Of a stretch of 64,000 bases of DNA, positions 8,517-17,497 are shown one piece after another. The notes beneath the pieces are model-generated. The model was not told where the DNA came from and did no database searches. It saw nothing but the letters and a program-made list of their open reading frames with translations. A program made the translations under genes and the position numbers. The first letter of the stretch is position 1; each line of letters starts with the position of its first letter. Source of the stretch: Gammaproteobacteria bacterium (lineage in GTDB: Bacteria; Pseudomonadota; Gammaproteobacteria; HTCC5015); NCBI GenBank assembly GCA_028284675.1, contig JANQRI010000034.1, positions 1-64,000 of the forward strand. Direction: 5' to 3'.

Positions 8517-9135
8517 GTTTCTTTTAAATAATAAAAACCTTACTGTGTTTCGCTGTTAAAAGCGTAATGCTTTGAGTACGGCGAAAACACCTTCTATTAC
8601 TTAAGTTCGTCTTATCCGGAAAGTGATAAGTCGTATCGGTTTGTGTATCAAAAGTAAAAACTTTGTATCAAAAATCCGTGTATTTTAGTCCGGAAGTCAT
8701 AAAAACAAACGCTAATTTATTGCATGATCTATAGCCTAAGCTCAATTGTTAGCAGGCACGGAAAAGGATATTATTTACCTACAGTGTCGCCAACAGCAAT
8801 TAAAAAAATTTGACGCTGTTCTTCATTACGCAGATATTTAGTATTGGATACTACCCCGCCAGGGGAAGCCAGCAGCGGTTTAGCAAGGCGGTTATAGCGA
8901 TATAGCCGCTGCGCTAACCTTCCAACTGGCTTATAAAAGAACTACCCCGCCAGGGGAAGCCAGCAGCGGTTTAGCAAGGCGGTTATAGCAGTATAGCCGC
9001 CGCGCTAACCTTCATAACGGGTTTATAAATAATATTACCCTCAGGGGGGAAGCTAGCAGCGGTTTAACAAGGCGGTTATAGTAGTATAGCCGCCGCGCTA
9101 GTTCGGCTTTCAAAGTATGTCCTTCGTTTTCTTTT
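8517..9135. other. non-coding stretch: possible gene remnant plus hairpin repeats
   Basis: No intact gene. The inverted pair GTGTTTCGC (~8547) and GCGAAAACAC (~8581) may form a terminator for the lysA-dapF-DUF484 operon. On the plus strand, about 8738-8842 is an open piece ending in TAG that reads YLQCRQQQLKKFDAVLHYAD. It has a protein-like composition but no good start, so it may be the tail of a deleted gene. From 8850 to 9100 lie three tandem hairpin units, described separately. Confidence 0.5.
8850..9100. repeat. three tandem 91-93 bp hairpin-forming repeat units
   Basis: Units begin at 8850, 8941 and 9034. The first two share an identical 49-base start (8850-8898 and 8941-8989); the third is more diverged. 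Each unit opens with a small CCCC-gcca-GGGG hairpin (degenerate in unit 3). A long imperfect hairpin follows: in unit 1 the outer arms are GGTTTAGC (8877-8884) and GCTAACC (8913-8919), and the inner arms GCGGTTATA (8888-8896) and TATAGCCGC (8901-8909). The loop bases vary between units while the stems are kept. This resembles REP/BIME or MITE-type palindromic elements, and lies between the DUF484 gene and a minus-strand acetyltransferase. Confidence 0.85.
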
Positions 9136-9717
9136 CTATTTATTAATACTTATCTTATTCGGTTTATTGTCACTAGTTTCAGGCTCGGAGTGTTGTATCT
9201 TTTGTTGAAACGCTTCTTGATTGATGCCGTAAAGTGATGCTCTCGTGCCGTCTATGATAACCGGGTTTTTATATATTCCACCCAAGTGTTCAGCGACCCT
9301 GATGGAAGCCGTATTTTCCGGGTGAATGATGCTGATCAATTTATGGAGCTTCAGTGTCTCGAATGCATATTGAGCCGCTTTGGCAGCACCCTCTTTCGCA
9401 TAGCCGTTACCCCAATATGCCCGCATTAACATCCAGCCAACTTCGGTGCCCGGCCAGCCGGCGGGATTGTATAGTCCAATGCGTCCGATCAGCTGATTAT
9501 TCTGTTTTAGTTCAACCGCCCATAAACCATAGCCCTTAAGCTTCCAGTGGCCGAGAAGAAGTGCGAGATTGTTCCAGGCTTCATCGCGGTTTAAAGGTGA
9601 GCCCTGGCTGATGTATTTCATGATTTCCGGATCGGCCAGCATCTGGCTGTAGCGCTCAAAATCTGAGCCTCTGAATTGACGGAGTCGCAACCGGCTTGTT
9701 TCCAGCTCAATAGACAT
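9136..9717 (-). CDS. GNAT acetyltransferase, RimJ/RimL type
   Basis: 193 residues. It opens with ETSRLRLRQFRGSDFERY, typical of GNAT enzymes of the RimJ/RimL/SpeG group that acetylate protein N-termini or small amines using acetyl-CoA. The acetyl-CoA binding loop is RAYWGNGYAKEGA (around residues 100-112), and the NTASIRVAEHLGG motif follows. The substrate cannot be told from sequence. The C-terminal ~25 residues are polar and outside the domain. It is downstream of polA on the same strand, but a plus-strand terminator and ~200 bases separate the two. Confidence 0.85.
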   Translation of the reverse strand: MSIELETSRLRLRQFRGSDFERYSQMLADPEIMKYISQGSPLNRDEAWNNLALLLGHWKLKGYGLWAVELKQNNQLIGRIGLYNPAGWPGTEVGWMLMRAYWGNGYAKEGAAKAAQYAFETLKLHKLISIIHPENTASIRVAEHLGGIYKNPVIIDGTRASLYGINQEAFQQKIQHSEPETSDNKPNKISINK

Positions 9718-9884
9718 TTTGTATTTTTATTATTTATAGAATGCTGATCATAGCGCAATTAACGGACAAAGCTTTCAATTAATTGTCGCAAAAACCGTGT
9801 TGCTGCGTTTATAGATAGTAGAGCATGTTTTCATGAGCAACCTCAAAAGATTGCCGGGCTAAGCACTCTTGTAGGTAGTTGTAG

Positions 9885-9916
9885 CGCCGCCGGTTATGGC
9901 CGGTGGCGTTTTTGTT
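9885..9916 (+). terminator. rho-independent terminator reading on the plus strand
   Basis: CGCCGCCGG (9885-9893), loop TTATGG, CCGGTGGCG (9900-9908, one G-T pair), then TTTTTGTTATTTT. The T-run is on the plus strand only, yet both flanking genes are on the minus strand. It must therefore end an unrecognised plus-strand transcript, perhaps a small RNA from about 9800. Confidence 0.65.
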
Positions 9917-9920
9917 ATTT

Positions 9921-12629
9921 TCAGTGTGCTTCATCCCAGTTATCGCCTATACCGATATCGACATCCAGTGTAACGCTGAGTTCAGCAGCTTGTGTCATAC
10001 ATTGGCTGATACCTTTTGTTACCGCGTCCACCTCCGCGTCAGGCACTTCGAAGACAAGCTCATCATGCACCTGCATAATCATTAAGGTATCCGGATGATG
10101 TGTTGATAGCCAGTCATTCACCGAAATCATGGCCAGTTTGATGATATCCGCAGCGGTACCCTGCATGGGTGCATTAATTGCGGTGCGTTCGGCATATTGC
10201 CGCTGCGCGGCATTGCGTGAATCGATTTCCGGTAAATACAGCCTGCGCCCCATCACCGTACTGACATAACCTTGCTCATGAGCCTTTTCGCGGGTGGTAT
10301 CCATATAGGTTTTAACGCCGGGGTAACGCTCGAAGTACAAATCAACATAGGCCTGCGCTTCATTGCGACTGATGCCCAGTTGTTTGGCCAGACCGAAAGC
10401 GGACATTCCATATATTAATCCAAAGTTAATCGCTTTCGCGGCGCGCCGTTTCTCTGCTGTGACCTCATCGTCAGGCATACCGAACACTTCCGCTGCAGTG
10501 GCGCGGTGTATGTCTGCACCGGTCTCGAATGCATTCAGCAGGCGTTCGTCGCCGGACAGGTGCGCCATTATTCGTAATTCGATTTGTGAGTAGTCCGCTG
10601 CGATTAGACGTTTTCCGGGTGGTGCGATAAACGCTTTGCGAATCTGACGGCCGTCTTCGGTACGGATGGGTATATTCTGCAAATTCGGATCTGTTGAGGA
10701 TAAGCGGCCGGTGGATGCAACCGCCTGATGATAAGATGTGTGCACACGACCGGTATCAGGGTCAATTTGTTCCGGCAGCTTGTCTGTATACGTAGACTTA
10801 AGTTTGCTTAAACCCCGGTGCCGGACAATTAACTGAGGTAACGCGTGGCCACGATCAGCCAGTTCCTGCAATACGTCCTCAGCAGTTGAGGGCTGACCTT
10901 TGGGGGTTTTGCGGATTACCGGCAGACCGAGCTGTTCAAACAGAATAGCCTGAATTTGTTTTGGGGAATTCAGATTAAATGCATTGCCGGCCTCTGCGTA
11001 TGCCTGTTCTTCAATTTCCTGCATTTGCTTCGCAAAGCGGGTGCTGAGTTTTTTCAGCATGTTTGCATCAACCATCACGCCGTTGCATTCGATCTGTGAG
11101 AGCACGCCGATCAATGGCCGTTCAATTTTCTGATAAACCTGGCTCAGGTCGGGTATTTCCTGCAGTTGTGGCCATAATGTCTGATGCAGACGCAGAGTGA
11201 TATCGGCATCCTCAGCTGCATAACGTGTGGCGGTATCAATATCAACCTGATCGAAAGTGAGTTGTTTGGCGCCTTTGCCGGCAACATCCTCGTAATGCAG
11301 GGTTTCAACGCCAAGATATTTTCCGGCCAGCGAGTCCATATCATGCCGGGTGGCAGTGGAGTTCAACACATATGACTGCAGCATCGTATCGTGAGCGATA
11401 CCGTTCAGTGTTATTCCATAGCGAGCCAGAACATTGCGGTCATATTTTAGGTGTTGGCCGATTAATCTGGGTTTTTCTGTATCTTCAAGTAATGGCTTAA
11501 GCTTCTCCAGTACCAGGCTTAATGGCAGTTGCTCGGGTGAACCCGGCGCGGTATGTGCCAGCGGAACATAAGCTGCCTGCCCCGCGTCTGCTGTAAAAGA
11601 CAGCCCGACCAGTTTGGCCTGCATATAGTTCAGACTGGTAGTTTCAGTATCAAAAGCAAAAAATTCAGATTTTTTCAGGCGCTCCAGCCATTGCTCGAAC
11701 TGTTTTTCCGATAGTATGGTTTCATACTGACCGGTTTCAGCTTGTATCGCGGCTTCTGGTGTTTCGCCAAGTTTGGCCAGCCAGGATTTAAATTCAAAAC
11801 GGGTGTACCAGTCTTTTAATGCAGCTTCATCGGGCGTGCTTCCGCTTAGTTTTTCCAGTCCGGTGGACAGTTTTACCGCGCAATCAATCGTGGTGAGTTT
11901 TTTTGATAATGGCAGATGCTCAATCGCGTTGCGAAGATTTTCCCCGACTTTACCTTTGACTTCATCGGCGTGTTCGATAACGTTTTCCAGTGAATCGTAC
12001 TGTTGCAACCATTTGGCGGCGGTTTTCGGTCCGGCTTTTTCGACACCGGGAATGTTATCAACGCTGTCACCCATTAATGCCAGATAATCTGCGATTTGTT
12101 CGGGTGTCACACCGAATTTTTCAACAACGCCGGTTTGATCCAGCACCGTATTGGTCATTGTATTGACCAATGTGACATGTGAGTTCACCAGTTGTGCGAG
12201 GTCTTTATCGCCGGTCGAAATAACAGCATTATGCCCCTGTTCAGTGGCTTGTTTTGCCAGGGTGCCGAGCACATCATCGGCTTCAACCCCCGGTTCAATC
12301 AGTAACGGGTAACCCTGTGCTTTGATAATTTCCAGTAACGGCTCAATTTGACTTTGCAGTGCTTCGGGCATTGCCGGACGGGTTGCTTTATAGTCCGCAA
12401 AGAGCTCATGCCGGAAAGTTTTACCTTTTGCATCAAACACCACAATAATGCGCGATTCGGAATAATCTTTGCGCAATTTACCCAGCATGTTTAAAACCCC
12501 GTAAATTGCACCGGTCGGTTCACCGGCAGCATTGCTGAGTTTCTGCAGGGCCGGAATATGAAATGCACGGTAAAGGTAAGAGGATGCGTCGACCAGTACG
12601 ATCGGTGGGGAATTTTTGGAGTCTGCCAT
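9921..12629 (-). CDS. polA: DNA polymerase I
   Basis: 902 residues, close to the 928 of the E. coli enzyme, with all three domains. The 5'-3' flap exonuclease comes first (residues 1-~290; VDASSYLYRAFH, EADDVLGTLA, GDSVDNIPGVEKAGPKTA). The 3'-5' proofreading exonuclease follows (~310-490) with its acidic residues in FAFDTETTSLNYM. The polymerase (~520-902) has motif A ADYSQIELRIMAHLSG, motif B RRAAKAINFGLIYGMSAFG and motif C MQVHDELVFEVP. It removes RNA primers and fills gaps in replication and excision repair. Proofreading residues look intact. It is transcribed alone, divergent from thrB. Confidence 0.98.
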   Translation of the reverse strand: MADSKNSPPIVLVDASSYLYRAFHIPALQKLSNAAGEPTGAIYGVLNMLGKLRKDYSESRIIVVFDAKGKTFRHELFADYKATRPAMPEALQSQIEPLLEIIKAQGYPLLIEPGVEADDVLGTLAKQATEQGHNAVISTGDKDLAQLVNSHVTLVNTMTNTVLDQTGVVEKFGVTPEQIADYLALMGDSVDNIPGVEKAGPKTAAKWLQQYDSLENVIEHADEVKGKVGENLRNAIEHLPLSKKLTTIDCAVKLSTGLEKLSGSTPDEAALKDWYTRFEFKSWLAKLGETPEAAIQAETGQYETILSEKQFEQWLERLKKSEFFAFDTETTSLNYMQAKLVGLSFTADAGQAAYVPLAHTAPGSPEQLPLSLVLEKLKPLLEDTEKPRLIGQHLKYDRNVLARYGITLNGIAHDTMLQSYVLNSTATRHDMDSLAGKYLGVETLHYEDVAGKGAKQLTFDQVDIDTATRYAAEDADITLRLHQTLWPQLQEIPDLSQVYQKIERPLIGVLSQIECNGVMVDANMLKKLSTRFAKQMQEIEEQAYAEAGNAFNLNSPKQIQAILFEQLGLPVIRKTPKGQPSTAEDVLQELADRGHALPQLIVRHRGLSKLKSTYTDKLPEQIDPDTGRVHTSYHQAVASTGRLSSTDPNLQNIPIRTEDGRQIRKAFIAPPGKRLIAADYSQIELRIMAHLSGDERLLNAFETGADIHRATAAEVFGMPDDEVTAEKRRAAKAINFGLIYGMSAFGLAKQLGISRNEAQAYVDLYFERYPGVKTYMDTTREKAHEQGYVSTVMGRRLYLPEIDSRNAAQRQYAERTAINAPMQGTAADIIKLAMISVNDWLSTHHPDTLMIMQVHDELVFEVPDAEVDAVTKGISQCMTQAAELSVTLDVDIGIGDNWDEAH

Positions 12630-12823
12630 AAGGTTTAAATCAACAAGATTAAAGACCTGCCATATTACGTGATTGTCGGTTGTTTACTATAACTTTATTT
12701 GGGTGCCATGGCCGCTTATTCAAAGACCCTATTTTACCGCATTGTTCTCTATGTAAGCGTTATTTTGAGTGGTAAACTGTCGCCGCCGGGCCGGCAGGCG
12801 GTGCCGGCGAGAGAACGGTTTTT

Positions 12824-13795
12824 ATGTCTGTTTATACAACATTAAATAACAATGACTTATCCGGGTTTCTTCGGTGCTACGAAGTCGGTGAACTGACCGC
12901 TTTTCAGGGGATTAGCGAAGGTATCGAGAATACCAATTATTTTGTCTCCACCCGCCAGGGTGGTATGACGCATGATTTTGTGCTGACGATTTTTGAATCA
13001 TTGCAGCCTGATGAGCTTTCTTATTATCTGGCGCTCATGGCGTTCTTGGCCGATCATGGCTTGGTTTGTGCGAGACCGGTTGCCGACCGGCAGGCGCATC
13101 ATTTGCAGGTATTGAAAAACAAGCCGGCCGCACTGGTCCAGCGGCTTCCGGGCCGAAGTGTGTTGCAGCCGAAGGATGAACACTGTCGTCAGATAGGTGC
13201 TTTTTTGGCGCAGCTGCATACATTGGGACAACGTTTTGAGCAGCGTAAACTTAATAGCCGCGGTCATGCCTGGCGCCGGGATACGGCTGCAAAAATCACA
13301 GGTAAACTTGCCGAAGATGAGCAGCTTTTATTGCAGCAGGAGCTGGCTTTTCAGGAACAGCATTGGGCTGCTGTTGATAAGCTGCCGTCAGGTGTTATTC
13401 ATGCGGATTTATTTCGTGATAACGCATTATTTGATGGTGACCGCCTAACCGGGGTAATCGATTTTTATTATGCCTGTGATGATCTGCTGCTTTACGATAT
13501 TGCGGTCACAGTTAATGACTGGTGCAGCCGGGATGATGGGGCACTGGACATAGCAAAAGTCGCCGCCTTATTGCGAGGCTATCATTCAGTGCGGGCATTG
13601 TCCTCTATGGAACAATCCTATTGGCCGTTAATGCTGCGTGCGGCGGCGTTACGTTTTTGGTTATCGCGCCTGCAGGATCAGCACTATCCGCGTGCAGGTG
13701 AATTAACACACCTTAAAGACCCTGATGTATTTAAACGAATTTTGTCGGATCGTGTGCAATCTGCTGAACGTATCACGACCTTATGGGTAGGTTGA
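12824..13795 (+). CDS. thrB: homoserine kinase, APH-fold type
   Basis: 323 residues. It is the aminoglycoside-phosphotransferase-fold homoserine kinase found in many proteobacteria, not the GHMP-type ThrB of E. coli. It makes O-phosphohomoserine for threonine synthesis. The N-terminus carries FQGISEGIENTNYFVST. The catalytic loop is GVIHADLFRDNALFDGD and the Mg-binding part VIDFYYACDDLLLYD. A GC-rich leader at 12781-12810 can fold into a hairpin just before the weak ribosome site (GAGAGA) and the ATG. Its TGA shares a base with the ATG of the TRAP small subunit, so it is co-translated with a transporter. Confidence 0.93.
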   Translation: MSVYTTLNNNDLSGFLRCYEVGELTAFQGISEGIENTNYFVSTRQGGMTHDFVLTIFESLQPDELSYYLALMAFLADHGLVCARPVADRQAHHLQVLKNKPAALVQRLPGRSVLQPKDEHCRQIGAFLAQLHTLGQRFEQRKLNSRGHAWRRDTAAKITGKLAEDEQLLLQQELAFQEQHWAAVDKLPSGVIHADLFRDNALFDGDRLTGVIDFYYACDDLLLYDIAVTVNDWCSRDDGALDIAKVAALLRGYHSVRALSSMEQSYWPLMLRAAALRFWLSRLQDQHYPRAGELTHLKDPDVFKRILSDRVQSAERITTLWVG

Positions 13796-14337
13796 TGCAT
13801 CCGGGTTTTCAAAAATTACTACGGTTTTCGCTGATACTCGATAGTGTTAACGAGAAAACCGGCCGGCTGTTGGCATGGCTGACATTGGGTATGGTGCTGG
13901 TTACTTTTGCTACCGTGTTATTGCGTTATCTGTTCAACCTGGGTTCGATCGCGGTACAGGAAAGTGTAACCTATATGCACGCGCTGGTTTTTATGCTCGG
14001 TGCGGCATATGCAATGAAAAATCAGGCGCATGTGCGGGTTGATATTTTTTACCGTACATTCAGTGTGCGGCATAAGGCGTTCGTTGATTTGTCGGGGAAT
14101 CTACTTTTTTTAATGCCGGTCTGTATATTTATTTTTTACATAAGTTTCGATTATGTCCAGCTGGCCTGGAAAATCAAAGAAACATCATTGGAAACCGGCG
14201 GCTTACCATTTACTTATTTATTAAAAACCGTCATTCCGGCAATGGCGGTGCTGTTATTTTTACAGGCACTGGCCGACAGTATTAATGCGTTGATCGCGAT
14301 AATCGTGGGAAACACCACGACACAACAGGTGCGTTGA
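13795..14337 (+). CDS. dctQ: TRAP transporter small membrane subunit (DctQ family)
   Basis: 180 residues with four predicted membrane segments (around residues 25-50, 60-75, 95-115 and 140-165). It is the DctQ-type helper that pairs with DctM in tripartite ATP-independent periplasmic transporters. TVLLRYLFNLGSIAVQESVTYMHALVF is the usual DctQ region. I chose ATG 13795, which overlaps the thrB stop (TGATG) behind GGTAGG; an in-frame ATG at 13783 would add four residues. The gene overlaps the DctM gene by one base. Confidence 0.88.
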   Translation: MHPGFQKLLRFSLILDSVNEKTGRLLAWLTLGMVLVTFATVLLRYLFNLGSIAVQESVTYMHALVFMLGAAYAMKNQAHVRVDIFYRTFSVRHKAFVDLSGNLLFLMPVCIFIFYISFDYVQLAWKIKETSLETGGLPFTYLLKTVIPAMAVLLFLQALADSINALIAIIVGNTTTQQVR

Positions 14338-15719
14338 TGGAGTGGCTGGCGCTGTTGCTGTTTCTTGCAGTATTTGTATTTTTATTGAGTGGCTACCCGG
14401 TTGCATTTGTGCTGGCCGGTGTATCTTTGTTGTTTGCCGGTATCGGTGTGGCCGCTGGGGTTTTTGATAGCGCGTTTATGAATGCGATTCCGAATCGACT
14501 GTTCGGAATTATGATGAATCAGACACTGATTGCAGTACCGCTGTTTGTGTTTATGGGCGCGATGCTGGAGCGTTCCAAAATCGCCGAAAATCTGCTGGAT
14601 ATGATGGCCGGATTGTTTGGGCCGTTACGCGGGGGCTTGGGTATTTCGGTCGTATTGGTCGGGGCGTTACTGGCAGCCAGCACCGGAATTGTCGGTGCCA
14701 CGGTGGTGACCATGGGTTTACTATCCCTGCCTTCGATGTTGCGTCGTGGCTATAGCCCTGCGGTTGCTTGTGGCACCATTTGCGCATCCGGCACCTTGGG
14801 GCAGATTATCCCGCCATCGATTGTACTGGTACTGCTCGGTGATGTGCTCTCTTCGGCGTATCAGCAGGCGCAACTGGATATGGGAATCTTTTCGCCAAAA
14901 GCGGTATCGGTTGGTGATTTATTTATTGGCGCGATTATCCCCGGTATTTTATTGGTTGTTCTTTATATTACTTACCTGATTGTGCTTGCGATGTTGAAAC
15001 CCGATGCGATGCCGGCACCTGCCGTTCATCAACGGCCGACACTGAATACCGCGTTTTTTATTAAAGTTATCAATGTGATGATACCGCCGCTGTTGCTGGT
15101 TATCGCGGTGTTGGGCTCAATTATTGCCGGCCTGGCAACGCCGACGGAAGCGGCCTCGGTTGGCGCGGTCGGGGCACTGTTGCTGGCGCTGCTGTATCGC
15201 AGATTAAGCCTGACGGTTTTGCAGGAAGTGATGCAGAGTACGGTCAGGATCAGCAGTATGGTTTTTATGATACTGATCGGTGCGGCGTTTTTCTCACTGG
15301 TGTTTCGCGGTTTTGGCGGTGATGAGATGGTGCACCGGTTTTTGACTCAATTACCCGGTGGAACGGCCGCTGCAGTATTATTGGTGATGGTGGTGCTGTT
15401 TTTGCTTGGGTTTGTGCTGGATTTTATAGAGATTACGTTTATAGTCGTTCCGATTGTCGGGCCAATATTATTGGCCATGGGTGTGGATCCGGTGTGGTTG
15501 GGAATTATGATCGCAATTAATCTGCAGACTTCTTTCTTAACGCCACCGTTTGGTTTTGCGCTGTTCTATTTAAGAGGTGTGGCTTCCAGAGAAATATCCA
15601 CACTGGCTATTTACCGCGGTGTGACACCCTTTATTCTGATTCAAATGATGATGCTGGGGTTATTATTTTTATGGCCGGAGCTGGTGACCGGTTTATCAAA
15701 ATGGATATATGCGAACTGA
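14337..15719 (+). CDS. dctM: TRAP transporter large membrane subunit (DctM family)
   Basis: 460 residues with about a dozen membrane segments. It is the channel-forming subunit that couples uptake of an organic acid to the sodium gradient. Family motifs include GYPVAFVLAGVSLLFAG, TGIVGATVVTMGLLSLP, GTICASGTLGQIIPPSI and TPTEAASVGAVGALLLAL. ATG 14337 overlaps the DctQ stop (TGATG); a TTG three bases earlier is less likely. The cognate binding protein is not in this operon. The only candidate in the window is the minus-strand DctP gene at 16359-17468. Confidence 0.95.
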   Translation: MEWLALLLFLAVFVFLLSGYPVAFVLAGVSLLFAGIGVAAGVFDSAFMNAIPNRLFGIMMNQTLIAVPLFVFMGAMLERSKIAENLLDMMAGLFGPLRGGLGISVVLVGALLAASTGIVGATVVTMGLLSLPSMLRRGYSPAVACGTICASGTLGQIIPPSIVLVLLGDVLSSAYQQAQLDMGIFSPKAVSVGDLFIGAIIPGILLVVLYITYLIVLAMLKPDAMPAPAVHQRPTLNTAFFIKVINVMIPPLLLVIAVLGSIIAGLATPTEAASVGAVGALLLALLYRRLSLTVLQEVMQSTVRISSMVFMILIGAAFFSLVFRGFGGDEMVHRFLTQLPGGTAAAVLLVMVVLFLLGFVLDFIEITFIVVPIVGPILLAMGVDPVWLGIMIAINLQTSFLTPPFGFALFYLRGVASREISTLAIYRGVTPFILIQMMMLGLLFLWPELVTGLSKWIYAN

Positions 15720-15780
15720 CTCACTTTCTATCCTGGTTAAGCAACTATAATACGCTGAGGAAACAGCGGGAGGTTTATCG

Positions 15781-16293
15781 GTGAAAAATCAATATATTAC
15801 AGGTTTATTATTTGTACTGCTCAGCTTTGGCATGCAACCGGCAATGGCCGGTGAGCTGCTAATCGGTGCTAAAACCGGTATCCATAGTTTTGATTTTGAC
15901 TCAGCCGGAAGTGAAGATCCGACAATCGATGCGGTCATTAAAATCGGTTATGAGTTTATGGATCTGCTCATTTTTGATCTTGCTGCGGAAGTTGAGTTTA
16001 CAACCTCTCTAACCGAGGGCGAAGCTGATAATGAGGATTTCAGCAATGTCAGTTTTGGCGCGTTTGCGTCTTTCCGAACCGCCGGGCCGATTTATTTTAT
16101 CGGCCGGGTCGGTATCGTCGATACGGAAATTGATTTTGAAGACACCAACAACCTGGATGATACGGCCACCGCTTTGGGGCTCGGTATTGGTTTCAGTACC
16201 GGTTTCCGTTGGGAGCTTGAATTCACAAGCTATGATTATGGCGATGATATAGGCGGCTCATCTGAATATTTATCACTCGGTTTCAGCTTCTAA
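15781..16293 (+). CDS. small outer-membrane beta-barrel protein
   Basis: 170 residues from a GTG start behind GGGAGG. A Sec signal peptide ends in QPAMA with cleavage before GELLIGAK. The mature part alternates aromatic and polar residues like an 8-strand OmpA/OmpW-type barrel (VSFGAFASFRTAGPIYFIGR, GLGIGFSTGFRWELEFTSYD) and closes SEYLSLGFSF with the terminal Phe expected for BAM recognition. The mature protein is acidic (EGEADNEDFSN). Lying between the TRAP membrane genes and the convergent binding-protein gene, it might help the substrate cross the outer membrane; this is inference. Confidence 0.8.
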   Translation: MKNQYITGLLFVLLSFGMQPAMAGELLIGAKTGIHSFDFDSAGSEDPTIDAVIKIGYEFMDLLIFDLAAEVEFTTSLTEGEADNEDFSNVSFGAFASFRTAGPIYFIGRVGIVDTEIDFEDTNNLDDTATALGLGIGFSTGFRWELEFTSYDYGDDIGGSSEYLSLGFSF

Positions 16294-16331
16294 CATCAGG
16301 CGGGCTTTGCCTGCTGTTTGCAGTGATTGTT

Positions 16332-16357
16332 AGCCGGTCTCTGTGGCCGGCTTTGTC
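16332..16357. terminator. hairpin between convergent genes
   Basis: AGCCGG (16332-16337) and CCGGCT (16347-16352) flank a 9-base loop and are followed on the plus strand by TTGTCGTT. It lies between the outer-membrane barrel gene and the convergent DctP gene, and probably ends the thrB-dctQ-dctM-barrel transcript. Confidence 0.5.
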
Positions 16358-16358
16358 G

Positions 16359-17468
16359 TTATTGACCGCGGATATTCAGAAAAGCCTTTTCGGAAATATC
16401 CTGCCAATTGCGGACGGGTTCCCGGAAATCCATAAACGACTGATACACTTTTCGGGAAAACGGTGTTTTATCGGCTATTTCCGCGACCACATCTTTGGCA
16501 ATGTCCTGCAGTTTTTGCAGTACTTCATCCGGCAGCCTTAAGACTTCAACCTGATGCTCGGTCACCAGAGACTCCAGCGCCGCGTTATTACGCGCGATAT
16601 ACTCCAGTTGCATATTATGATTTGCGACTTTCGCGGCATTGATCACGATTGACTGTAAATCGTCCGGCAGTTTGTTAAACGCGTCTTTGTTAATAAAGCA
16701 TTCGAGAATGGTTCCGGGCTCGTGCCAGCCCGGGTAGTAGTAATAGCGGGCGGCTTTGTGTAGCCCGAATGCCAGGTCGTTATAAGGACCTACCCACTCC
16801 GTCGCATCGATTGTGCCGGTTTGCAGTGAGGTAAACAGTTCTCCGCCGGGCAGGCTGACCGGAGTGCCTCCGGCGCGTTTCAGAACCTCGCCGCCAAGAC
16901 CCGGGATTCGCATTTTTAACCCTTTCAGATCGGCGATGGTGTTGATTTTTTTATTAAACCACCCGGCCATTTGCACAGTAGTATTGCCGGCCGGAAACGG
17001 TAACAGGCCAAAGGGTTCATAGGCTTCCTGCCAAAGTTGCAGGCCGCCGCCGAACTGCATCCAGGCATTGATTTCATTGGCGGTCAAACCAAAAGGTACA
17101 GAGGCGAAGAACTGGAATGCCTCATTCTTACCCTTCCAGTAGTATGCGCCGCCATGGCCCATTTCAGCACCGCCGGCGGAAACATAATCAAAAATTTCAA
17201 ATGCGGGTACCAGCTCACCGGCCCCATACACTTTAACGGCCATTCTGCCGCCGGAAAGCTCATTAATGGTTTGTGCAAGGTATTCGGCACCGGTGCCCAG
17301 CCCCGGAAAGTTTTTCGGCCAGGTTGTGACCATTTTCCATTGAATGGTTTTCCCCGTAGCCTGTTTACCTTCTTCACAGGGCTGCGTGTTGTTACTGCAG
17401 GCGGCCAGCAGTCCGGTGCCGGCGAGGGCGCCGGCTCCAAATTTGTGTATGAATTTTCGTCGTTCCAT
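16359..17468 (-). CDS. TRAP transporter substrate-binding protein, TakP-like
   Basis: 369 residues from ATG 17468, which has GGGGAG upstream; the frame is open further back but that part is not signal-like. The N-terminus MERRKFIHKFGAGALAG has a twin-arginine motif, and a Cys follows in LLAACSN, so export may be by Tat with lipid attachment. The body is a DctP-family binding protein closest to the alpha-keto-acid binder TakP: WKMVTTWPKNFPGLG, GLKMRIPGLGGEVLKRAGG and TEWVGPYNDLAFGLHK, the last being the ligand and sodium site. It starts 29 bases after the uvrD stop on the same strand, and converges on the dctQM operon that probably supplies its membrane subunits. Confidence 0.9.
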   Translation of the reverse strand: MERRKFIHKFGAGALAGTGLLAACSNNTQPCEEGKQATGKTIQWKMVTTWPKNFPGLGTGAEYLAQTINELSGGRMAVKVYGAGELVPAFEIFDYVSAGGAEMGHGGAYYWKGKNEAFQFFASVPFGLTANEINAWMQFGGGLQLWQEAYEPFGLLPFPAGNTTVQMAGWFNKKINTIADLKGLKMRIPGLGGEVLKRAGGTPVSLPGGELFTSLQTGTIDATEWVGPYNDLAFGLHKAARYYYYPGWHEPGTILECFINKDAFNKLPDDLQSIVINAAKVANHNMQLEYIARNNAALESLVTEHQVEVLRLPDEVLQKLQDIAKDVVAEIADKTPFSRKVYQSFMDFREPVRNWQDISEKAFLNIRGQ

Positions 17469-17497
17469 TATGACTCCCCCAGGGTGTTTACTGTTTT

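Noticed and set aside
8738..8842. Small intact gene starting at TTG
   Set aside because: No ribosome site; more likely the tail of a lost gene.
8850..9100. CRISPR array
   Set aside because: Only three units, repeats of ~91 bases that are themselves hairpins, and no spacers.
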